DNA of 5,536 nt, from assembly GCF_051710625.1 (NCBI RefSeq), contig NZ_JBPESN010000106.1:1-5536 (forward strand), in the 5' to 3' direction. Every line of letters starts with the position of its first letter. Position 1 is the stretch's first letter. The notes beneath the pieces were generated by a model. It was given only the letters and a program-made list of their open reading frames with translations, was not told the DNA's origin and made no database searches. Origin of the DNA: JBPESN01 sp051710625. Lineage in GTDB: Bacteria; Pseudomonadota; Gammaproteobacteria; Enterobacterales; Enterobacteriaceae. Shown here in pieces: positions 1-5,267 of this stretch. Made by a program: the position numbers and the translations under genes.

Positions 1-269
1 AGCGCTGTAGCCTTTTTTAACATTTCGTTTTCCATTTCAATGCGTTGTACCTTCTTCTTGAGCTCACGTATTTCGATTTGTTCCGGAGTTATGGGAGAGG
101 CTTTTGGCGTTTTCCCCTGTCGCTCATCACGCAGTTGTTTTACCCATTTCGTCATCGTAAAAAAGCCGACGTCCATGGCTTTTGCTGCTTGCGCGGCGGT
201 GTAATTTTGGTTGACAACCAGTTGAGCGGATTCGCGTTTGAATTCAGGACTAAAATTTCTTCTTTTCAT
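1..269 (-). CDS. IS911-like transposase OrfA (partial, runs off window)
   Basis: OrfA is the DNA-binding regulatory half of the IS3-family transposase; fusion with OrfB by programmed frameshifting makes the active DDE transposase. The ATG at 267-269 opens MKRRNFSPEFKRES, the standard IS911 OrfA start. A helix-turn-helix follows (about residues 20-48, ending TKWVKQL), then a leucine-zipper-like heptad region at about 67-87. The frame stays open to the window edge after 89 codons. It differs from the other copy at four residues: V for I and N for E near residues 18-20, F for S within the helix-turn-helix (GFFTMT), and D for N before ERQ. The F is unusual, since both the other copy and IS911 have S there, so this copy may bind DNA poorly. 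No clear Shine-Dalgarno sequence precedes the start. Confidence 0.9.
   Translation of the reverse strand, partial: MKRRNFSPEFKRESAQLVVNQNYTAAQAAKAMDVGFFTMTKWVKQLRDERQGKTPKASPITPEQIEIRELKKKVQRIEMENEMLKKATA
12..18 (-). promoter_or_regulatory. Programmed -1 frameshift slippery site of the IS (A6G)
   Basis: On the minus strand, positions 18 to 12 read AAAAAAG and encode the two lysines of the orfA motif MLKKATAL. In IS911 this heptamer is where ribosomes slip to -1 to make the OrfAB transposase. The downstream stem-loop that normally stimulates slipping is outside the window. Confidence 0.75.
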
Positions 270-341
270 TGGTGCACCCGTGTTGTTCCAAGGTGAGCAT
301 ATCACCTCTGTTCAGGTAGCCAAATTCAGTGTGCCGCTACA

Positions 342-1182
342 CTTCCCGGTGGCGCAGCGCCAGCTTAACGGCGCCGCCACTACCGAAGTGGCGCCCTATC
401 GCGAAGTTCAGGGCCTGGCGCATTTTGATAAGCTCATCGATATCGACCAGAGTCCGATCGGCCGGACGCCGCGCTCCAATTCCGCGACTTACACCGGCCT
501 TTTTACGCCGGTACGTGAGCTGTTCGCCGGCGTGCCGGAATCCCGCGACCACGGTTATACGCCGGGCCGTTTTAGCTTCAACGTACGCGGCGGACACTGC
601 GAGGCTTGTCAGGGCGATGGCGTCATCAAGGTGGAAATGCATTTTTTGCCGGATATCTATGTCCCCTGCGATCACTGTAAGGGCCAACGCTATAATCGTA
701 AAACGCTGGAAGTGAAATATAAAGGAAAGAATATCCATCAGGTGCTGGAGATGACCATCGAGGAAGCGCGCGAGTTTTTCGACGCCGTTCCCGCCCTGGT
801 GCGTAAGCTGCAAACGCTGATAGATGTCCGGGGGCGAGGCGCAGCGGGTGAAACTGACGCGCGAGCTGTCCAAACGCGGCACCGGGCAAATGCTGTATAT
901 CCTCGACGAACCGACGACCAGTCTACATTTCGCCGATATCCAGCAATTGCTGGCGGTGCTACATCAGCTGCGGGATCAGGGCAATACTATTGTGGTCATT
1001 AAGCATAATCTGGATGTCATCAAAACCGCGGATTGGATCGTCGATCTCGGCCTGGAAAGCGCTAACGGCGGCGGGCGAAATCCTAGTCGCCGGCACGCCG
1101 AAAACGGTGACGGCCTGCAAAGCCTCCCATACCGCGCGCTCCCTGCGGCTCGATCCTGGAACGAGCGCTGCAAAAAGTATAA
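342..1182 (+). pseudogene. uvrA: uvrA remnant: excinuclease ABC subunit A, C-terminal third, multiply disrupted
   Basis: UvrA is the damage-recognising ATPase of nucleotide excision repair, about 940 residues in E. coli. Only the part after the second Walker A survives, beginning FPVAQRQLNGA (343 on). The C-terminal Cys4 zinc-finger pairs CEAC and CDHC are kept, with RFSFNVRGG and EMTIEEAREFFDAVPAL. Four lesions are visible. The IS removes roughly the first 660 residues. About 44 bases are missing at 827/828, where GLTYIRLGQSATTL should precede SGGEAQRVKL, shifting the frame. One extra base lies near 1073-1076 (frame resumes GEILVAGTP). A probable extra T at 1150 follows SHTARSLR; removing it restores PILERALQKV and a stop at 1180-1182. 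There are also changes in conserved motifs: DEPTTS for DEPTTG (codon 920-922) and IKHN for IEHN (1001-1003). It cannot make a working UvrA. Confidence 0.95.
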
Positions 1183-1186
1183 ACAA

Positions 1187-1230
1187 GCCGGCGGGTCAAA
1201 GTGCGCCCCGCATCGGGGCCGCCTTCTTTT
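1187..1230 (+). terminator. Intrinsic terminator after uvrA
   Basis: A perfect 6-bp stem, GCCCCG (1205-1210) and CGGGGC (1214-1219), closes a CAT loop. An outer GGCGG (1190-1194) can pair with CCGCC (1219-1223, sharing one base with the inner stem). The T-rich tail TTCTTTT (1224-1230) follows. It lies just after the inferred ancestral uvrA stop codon at 1180-1182, the expected place for its terminator. Confidence 0.75.
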
Positions 1231-1445
1231 AACGGTTGACGTTCGCGGCCGCACTGCTGATCTGCCGGCGCACTTTATGGCGAGACGCTGCGGGCACTCG
1301 CCAGCCTTATCGGCACTGATGTGCCTCCAGACACTGGCGCGACGCGACGCCGGCATGCCGCTGCCAGACCAATACTCACCGCTCGGCACCCGGGCGCCAT
1401 CGCGCGTCTGAATGCCTCTGCCGTCAGACGCCGCGCCTCAGATAT
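1231..1445. other. Gene-free spacer between the convergent uvrA remnant and yjbR
   Basis: No recognisable gene on either strand. The open frames crossing it are overlaps of uvrA or of the yjbR heptamer array and resemble no family I know. It contains the ancestral yjbR stop codon (TGA on the minus strand, 1438-1440) and part of the inverted-repeat cluster listed separately. The rest is GC-rich with no promoter I would defend. Confidence 0.6.
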
Positions 1446-1458
1446 TCAGCGTCTGACG
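1404..1458. repeat. Three-arm inverted repeat able to form two alternative hairpins
   Basis: The arm CGTCAGACGC (1422-1431) is perfectly complementary to GCGTCTGACG (1449-1458), with 17 bases between. Its inner eight bases, TCAGACGC (1424-1431), are also perfectly complementary to GCGTCTGA at 1404-1411, with 12 bases between. The middle arm can therefore pair left or right but not both. The structure spans both the ancestral (1438-1440) and present (1446-1448) yjbR stop codons. No T tract follows on either strand, so it is not a classical intrinsic terminator; it may be an RNA 3'-end stabiliser or protein-binding dyad. The function is unknown. Confidence 0.6.
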
Positions 1459-1847
1459 CGTCGCTTCCGGCAGACCGGCCACCGCCCATTGCCCATTGCC
1501 CATTGCCCATTGCCCATTGCCCATTGCCCATTGCCCATTGCCCATTGCCAGGAAGCGTCTACCAATTGATACAGCTGGGAATCGGGAATATCACCATCGA
1601 GAAACAACGTGCTCCAATGGGCTCCATTCAGCCGTTCGCCCGGTATTGCCGTAGCGAACGCGCTGCGTAATACTTCAGCCATTTCGGCGCTGCTTTTTAA
1701 TGACACCGCCGGTCTGCCGTCTACGGTGTCGGTCATGGCAAACATCACCTCCCCGACTTTTACCTGGTTAGCCTGCCACTCTTGACGACCGCTTTGCACA
1801 ACGCCCGGTTTTGTCATGCAGTAGCTCAATAGCGTCGATTGATCCAT
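1446..1847 (-). CDS. yjbR: YjbR family protein (MmcQ/YjbR, CyaY-like fold), C terminus altered by repeat expansion
   Basis: A small cytoplasmic protein of the MmcQ/YjbR family, whose members have a double-wing, CyaY-like fold; the cellular role is not established. The product is 133 residues against 118 in E. coli. Residues 1-100 fit the family: LLSYCMTKPG, VMFAMTDTVDGRPAVSLK, LNGAHWSTLFLDGDIPDSQLYQLVDASW. From residue 101 the family ending is replaced by three rounds of QWAMGNG and then RWPVCRKRRVRR, made by nine heptamer copies. With one copy the frame would read QWAVAGLPEATRQTLNI and stop at 1438-1440, giving 117 residues, close to the E. coli length. The ATG at 1845-1847 lies three bases after the yjbQ stop, with GGGGGA (1855-1860) seven bases upstream inside yjbQ, so the two are probably translationally coupled. 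The core fold may survive; stability is uncertain. Confidence 0.88.
   Translation of the reverse strand: MDQSTLLSYCMTKPGVVQSGRQEWQANQVKVGEVMFAMTDTVDGRPAVSLKSSAEMAEVLRSAFATAIPGERLNGAHWSTLFLDGDIPDSQLYQLVDASWQWAMGNGQWAMGNGQWAMGNGRWPVCRKRRVRR
1484..1549 (-). repeat. Heptanucleotide tandem array, 9 perfect copies, inside yjbR
   Basis: On the plus strand GCCCATT occurs nine times without a mismatch (1484-1546), followed by a partial GCC. On the coding strand the unit is AATGGGC. Three units (21 bases) encode the seven residues QWAMGNG. Seven is not divisible by three, so each added or lost unit changes the frame of everything downstream. Flanking yjbR sequence shows that the ancestral gene had a single unit. 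Confidence 0.97.
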
Positions 1848-1850
1848 GAA

Positions 1851-2267
1851 TTATTCCCCCTGCAAAGTAGCGACGATACGGCGGCCGCCGCCGCGGTTAC
1901 GATGTTCGCCCAGCCAAATACCTTGCCAGGTGCCCAACAACAGCGTGCCGTGCCCCACGGGCAACAACAGTGAGCTGCCAAGCAGAGAAGATTTGATATG
2001 CGCCGGCATATCATCCGCCCCTTCATCATCGTGCAGATAGGGGGCCGATTCCGGGACCTGACGTAAAAAATGGTTTTCCATATCGGTTCTGACGGTGGGA
2101 TTGCAATTTTCATTAAGCGTCAAAGATACGGAGGTATGCTGCAGCAATAAATGCAGCAGCCCGGTGCGGACTGCGCTTAGCGACGTCAGTTGGGAAAGGA
2201 TTTCATCCGTGACCAAATGAAAGCCGCGCGGTCGGGCTTTCAGGGTCAGGGTCTGTTGGTGCCACAT
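1851..2267 (-). CDS. yjbQ: YjbQ, UPF0047 family protein
   Basis: A 138-residue protein, the same length as E. coli YjbQ and alignable end to end. It belongs to UPF0047, a small beta-rich fold; E. coli YjbQ has been linked to a weak thiamine-phosphate-synthase-like activity, but its true role is unsettled. The family signatures are all present: LLHLLLQHTSVSLTLNEN (residues about 37-54), DMENHFL, EGADDMPAHIKSSLLG (about 82-97) and GTWQGIWLGEHR (about 112-123). The start ATG (2265-2267) is preceded by AAGGAG (2275-2280) with seven bases between. It is the first gene of a probable yjbQ-yjbR operon with its own promoter just upstream. I see no frameshift, internal stop or missing family motif, so the gene looks functional, unlike its neighbours tyrB and uvrA. 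Confidence 0.96.
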   Translation of the reverse strand: MWHQQTLTLKARPRGFHLVTDEILSQLTSLSAVRTGLLHLLLQHTSVSLTLNENCNPTVRTDMENHFLRQVPESAPYLHDDEGADDMPAHIKSSLLGSSLLLPVGHGTLLLGTWQGIWLGEHRNRGGGRRIVATLQGE

Positions 2268-2292
2268 AATCCTGCTCCTTTGTTGATCACTT

Positions 2293-2321
2293 AGTATAGT
2301 GGCAACGCGGGAACAGGTGAA
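2293..2321 (-). promoter_or_regulatory. Sigma-70-type promoter for yjbQ-yjbR
   Basis: On the minus strand, a -35 element TTCACC (2316-2321, four of six consensus bases) and a -10 element TATACT (2293-2298, five of six) are separated by exactly 17 bases. They lie 26 bases upstream of the yjbQ start codon, with the ribosome binding site between. The promoter sits between the tyrB stop and yjbQ, so yjbQR need not depend on tyrB transcription. Confidence 0.65.
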
Positions 2322-2341
2322 AACCGGTCACGGTAGGGCGA

Positions 2342-3539
2342 TTACTGCACTGCCGCGAAGGCCTCGGCCACTTTAGCGACATTGGCGGTATTCAGGGCGG
2401 CCAGACACATCCGGCCACTGTTGATCAAATACACGCCGAAGGTATCGCGCAAATCTGCCACCTGCACCGGGCTGAGACCGGTGTAGCTGAACATGCCGCG
2501 CTGACGCAGGAGATAATCAAATTGATGGTTCGGCAGCCTGACCTTCAATGCCGCCACCAGGCTCTGGCGCATTGCCAGAATACGCTGGCGCATTGCCGCG
2601 ACTTCCTCACGCCACAGGGCATTCAACGCCGGTTTGTTCAGAACTTGCGCCACAACCTGAGCGCCAAAGTTTGGCGGACTGGAATAGTTGCGGCGCACGG
2701 TCGCCTTCAGCTGACCCAGCACCTGCTCGGCTTCGCTCGCGCTATCGCAGACTATCGATAGCTCGCCCACACGTTCGCTGTAAAGGGAGAAAATCTTCGA
2801 GAAAGAATGGCTTACCAGGAAAGGCAAACCCAGTCGCGCCATTTCGCGCACCGCAAAGGTGTCTTCCTCCAGCCCGTCGCCAAACCCCTGGTAGGCCATA
2901 TCCAGAAAGGGGATGAGCTGCCTTTCAGCCACCACCGCGATAATCTGCTCCCATTCGGAACTCGTCAGGTCCGAGCCGGTCGGGTTATGGCAACACGGAT
3001 GCAGCAACACAATGCTGCGCGGCGGCAATTGCTGGAAACTGGCCAGCATTGCGCTAAAGTTAACGCCCAGCTTCTCATCATCGAAATAAGGGTACCGGTT
3101 CACCTGGAATCCAGCGCCGGGAAAAATCGCCACATGGTTTTCCCAGGTCGGGTCGCTGACCCAGACCTGCGAATTCGGGAAATAACATTTGAGAAAATCC
3201 GCCCCGACTTTCAACGCCCCTGACCCGCCCACGGTCTGAATCGTGGCGATACGCGACGCATTGCGCATCGGATGATCTTCACCGAACAGCAAGGCCTGGG
3301 TGGCGCTGCGGTAAGGTTGGCAAGCCTTCCATCGGCAGATAGGACGACGAGCTTGACGTCGCCCGGGCGAGCAGCATGGCTTGCGCCTCGGCGACGGCCT
3401 GCAGTTGGGGGATGATCTCCTGTTCGTTATAATAGAGGCCAATGCTTAAATTAACCCTGTCAGGTCGCGGATCCTGTTTATAGGTTTCCATCAGCGTAAG
3501 GATGGGATCTCCCGCATAAGCATCAACATTTCCGAACAC
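2342..3539 (-). pseudogene. tyrB: tyrB: aromatic amino acid aminotransferase, single frameshift
   Basis: TyrB is a PLP-dependent class I aminotransferase that performs the last step of tyrosine and phenylalanine synthesis and contributes to leucine. Translation would begin at GTG (3537-3539), with AGGAGA (3548-3553) eight bases upstream, giving MFGNVDAYAGDPILTLME. After YLPMEGLPT (residue about 75) an extra base, the doubled A at 3313/3314, shifts the frame and stops it at 3279-3281 after 86 residues. Skipping that base restores YRSATQALLFGEDHP and an open frame to 2342, 398 residues against 397 in E. coli. Active-site landmarks survive: GGSGALKVGADF, HNPTG, the Asp-Tyr pair in PFLDMAYQGF, the PLP lysine in SFSKIFSLYSERVG, and SGRMC. 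Near the lysine, YSERVGE replaces the usual YGERVGG. The rest is well preserved, so inactivation looks recent. A sequencing error is possible, but the shift is not in a long homopolymer. Confidence 0.9.
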
Positions 3540-3561
3540 GCTGCAGCTCTCCTGGATTTAC

Positions 3562-3579
3562 GGGCGCAAAAGTGCGCCC
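3562..3579. repeat. Perfect 7-bp hairpin in the tyrB leader
   Basis: GGGCGCA (3562-3568) and TGCGCCC (3573-3579) pair perfectly around a four-base loop. The hairpin lies just upstream of the tyrB ribosome binding site (3548-3553). There is no T tract on either side, so it is not a standard terminator. It could be a leftover from the missing alr gene's 3' end, part of the tyrB 5' untranslated region, or an operator. No recognisable TyrR box accompanies it. Confidence 0.55.
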
Positions 3580-3655
3580 ACTAATCACAATATCAAATAA
3601 AGAGATTTGAAGGGCGAATAAGTTAACAAAAAGCGTCAAAAATGGGAGCACGATA

Positions 3656-3678
3656 GAAAAATCGCGCGTCGGGCGCAA
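3656..3678 (-). terminator. Intrinsic terminator immediately after dnaB
   Basis: On the minus strand, directly after the dnaB stop codon, TTGCGC (3673-3678) pairs with GCGCGA (3662-3667, one G-T wobble) around a five-base loop. A run of Ts (plus-strand AAAAA, 3657-3661) follows. It would separate dnaB transcription from tyrB. Confidence 0.6.
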
Positions 3679-5088
3679 TCACTCATCGTCATATTGCGAA
3701 CCAGCATAATTGTCGAATCGTGACCACTGTCCGTTGAAGGTCAGCCGCACGGTGCCAATGGGGCCATTTCGCTGCTTGCCGAGAATAATTTCAGCGATAC
3801 CTTTCATGTCGCTATTCTCGTGATAAACCTCATCACGGTAGATAAACATAATCAGATCGGCGTCCTGCTCGATAGAGCCGGACTCGCGCAGGTCGGAGTT
3901 GACGGGGCGCTTGTCGGCGCGTTGTTCTAGGCTGCGGTTCAGCTGCGATAATGCCACTACCGGTACCTGCAGTTCTTTAGCCAGCGCCTTCAGCGAACGG
4001 GAGATTTCGGCGATTTCCAGCGTGCGGTTGTCGAACAGCGACGGCATCCGCATCAGTTGCAGATAGTCGATCATAATCAAACTCAGGCCATCATGTTCAC
4101 GGAATACCCGTCGCGCGCGGGAACGCACTTCTGTTGGGGTCAGGCCCGATGAGTCATCGATGTACATATTATTGCGTTTTTCCAGCAGAATCCCCATGGT
4201 GCTGGATATCCGCGCCCAGTCCTCATCGTCCAGCTGACCGGTACGAATCCGGGTTTGATCGACGCGAGACAGCGACGCCAGCATACGCATCATGATCTGT
4301 TCGCCGGGCATCTCCAGGCTGAAGATCAGCACCGGTTTTGCCTCGGTCATAGCGGCGTTTTCACATAGGTTCATAGCAAAGGTGGTTTTCCCCATGGAGG
4401 GGCGCGCGGCCACTATGATCAAATCCGACTTTTGCAGCCCGGCGGTCTTTTTATCCAGATCGAGATAACCGCTGGACACGCCGGTCACGCCGTCGTGCGG
4501 CTTCTGGTAAAGCTGTTCGATGCGCGCCACCGTATCCTCAAGAATACGGTCGATGCTCTTCGGACCTTCATCCTTACTGGCGCGATTCTCCGCTATCTGG
4601 AACACCCGCGACTCCGCCAGATCCAGCAGATCCTCGCTGCTGCGCCCCTGAGGATCGTAACCGGCATCCGCGATCTCATGGGCGACGCTTATCATTTCTC
4701 GTACCACGGCCCGTTCGCGCACGATATCGGCATAAGCGGAAATATTGGCGGCGCTAGGGGTGTTTTTCGATAGCTCCGCCAGATAAGCAAACCCACCGAC
4801 CGCGTCCAGCTCCCCTCTTTGTTCCAGGGATTCCGAAAGCGTGATCAGGTCAATAGGCTTATTTAGCTCCAACAGACGCTGCATCTCGCCGAAGATAAGG
4901 CGATGGGGACGATTAAAGAAATCGTTGCCGGTTACCCGTTCGGCGACATTGTCCCAGCGTTCGTTATCCAGCATCAAACCGCCCAGCACCGATTGCTCCG
5001 CTTCCAGCGAATGGGGCGGCATCTTCAGACCTTCAACCTGGCGGTCGCGAGTAAAATTTGCTTTGTTAGACGGCTTTTTTTCTGACAT
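3679..5088 (-). CDS. dnaB: Replicative DNA helicase DnaB
   Basis: The hexameric 5'-3' helicase that unwinds DNA at the replication fork and recruits primase. The 469-residue product is close in length to E. coli DnaB (471) and matches it along its length. The N-terminal primase-interacting domain covers about residues 20-125 (PPHSLEAEQSVLGGLMLDNERW, LAELSKNTPSAANISAYADIVRERA). The RecA-like motor follows: Walker A ARPSMGKT with K234, SLEMPGEQ with the likely catalytic glutamate 259, Walker B LIMIDYLQL with D341, DNA-binding region DLRESGSIEQDADLI, and GKQRNGPIG with the presumed arginine finger R440. The ending FDNYAGSQYDDE is typical. KRNNMYIDD (about 305-311) appears one residue longer than E. 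coli. The ATG at 5086-5088 has no strong Shine-Dalgarno sequence. It is the only large intact gene here and is essential, so strong purifying selection is expected. Confidence 0.97.
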   Translation of the reverse strand: MSEKKPSNKANFTRDRQVEGLKMPPHSLEAEQSVLGGLMLDNERWDNVAERVTGNDFFNRPHRLIFGEMQRLLELNKPIDLITLSESLEQRGELDAVGGFAYLAELSKNTPSAANISAYADIVRERAVVREMISVAHEIADAGYDPQGRSSEDLLDLAESRVFQIAENRASKDEGPKSIDRILEDTVARIEQLYQKPHDGVTGVSSGYLDLDKKTAGLQKSDLIIVAARPSMGKTTFAMNLCENAAMTEAKPVLIFSLEMPGEQIMMRMLASLSRVDQTRIRTGQLDDEDWARISSTMGILLEKRNNMYIDDSSGLTPTEVRSRARRVFREHDGLSLIMIDYLQLMRMPSLFDNRTLEIAEISRSLKALAKELQVPVVALSQLNRSLEQRADKRPVNSDLRESGSIEQDADLIMFIYRDEVYHENSDMKGIAEIILGKQRNGPIGTVRLTFNGQWSRFDNYAGSQYDDE

Positions 5089-5131
5089 GAAAGAGTACTT
5101 TACCTATCTAAAAGTCCTCGAATAAAGGCGC

Positions 5132-5155
5132 ATTGTATCCTTTCTCGTGTCGAGA
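5132..5155 (-). promoter_or_regulatory. Possible dnaB -10 element with adjacent small dyad
   Basis: On the minus strand, TACAAT (5132-5137, five of six -10 consensus bases) lies 43 bases upstream of the dnaB start. I find no acceptable -35 at 16-18 bases. A short perfect dyad, TCTCG/CGAGA with a three-base loop (5143-5155), sits where the spacer would be, possibly a regulator site. The IS insertion point at 5196 lies 58 bases upstream of the -10, so the core promoter may be intact while more distal control is lost. Confidence 0.3.
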
Positions 5156-5213
5156 TCCTATGCGCTTTGCAAACCACGCCGACTCATGCTTTGTTTGTAG
5201 TGGCACACTGAAT

Positions 5214-5241
5214 TTGGCCACCTGAACAGAGGTGATATGCT
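5214..5241 (+). promoter_or_regulatory. Possible IS promoter near the left inverted repeat
   Basis: TTGGCC (5214-5219) and TATGCT (5236-5241) each match four of six sigma-70 consensus bases, with 16 bases between, 27 bases before the orfA start. IS911 is known to carry a weak promoter (pIRL) overlapping its left inverted repeat. The -10 lies mostly in the loop of the 5229-5247 dyad. In the other copy the -35 reads TTGGCT. Confidence 0.4.
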
Positions 5242-5267
5242 CACCTCAGAACAACACGCGTGCACCA

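Larger units (their letters stand above)
1..341 (-). mobile_element. IS911-like insertion sequence (IS3 family), left end, partial
   Basis: Read on the minus strand, this is the left terminal inverted repeat, leader and orfA start of an IS911-like element. The tip at 341 reads TGTAGCGGCACACTG inward, and uvrA coding sequence begins at 342. The segment matches 5196-5536 in reverse complement with 11 differences over 341 bases, all at positions 128-341. A short dyad, AGGTGA/TCACCT (291-307), lies between the terminal repeat and orfA. The element continues beyond the window, so its right end, orfB and any target duplication cannot be seen. It sits inside uvrA and removes everything upstream of the second ATP-binding domain's post-Walker A region. 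Confidence 0.93.

Noticed and set aside
238..1002. A 254-codon open frame as an intact gene
   Set aside because: Its first 35 or so codons are antisense IS sequence and its last 60 or so are out of frame after the deletion at 827. Only the middle is real UvrA sequence.
1484..1549. Heptamer array as a CRISPR or origin iteron array
   Set aside because: The units are contiguous seven-base copies with no spacers, lie inside a coding gene and are explained by expansion of a single yjbR segment. There is no adjacent rep or cas gene.
2299..2340. Intrinsic terminator after tyrB
   Set aside because: Only a four-base stem (ACCG/CGGT) followed by four Ts can be drawn, overlapping the yjbQ promoter region. 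Too weak to call.
2522..3223. Plus-strand open frames opposite tyrB
   Set aside because: They mirror the tyrB coding strand, have no ribosome binding sites I would trust and encode no recognisable protein.
3554..3655. tyrB promoter and TyrR operator
   Set aside because: I found AT-rich stretches but no -35/-10 pair with acceptable spacing, and no match to the TyrR box pattern TGTAAA-N6-TTTACA.
4432..5125. Plus-strand open frames opposite dnaB
   Set aside because: They are antisense shadows of a well-conserved gene and resemble no family.
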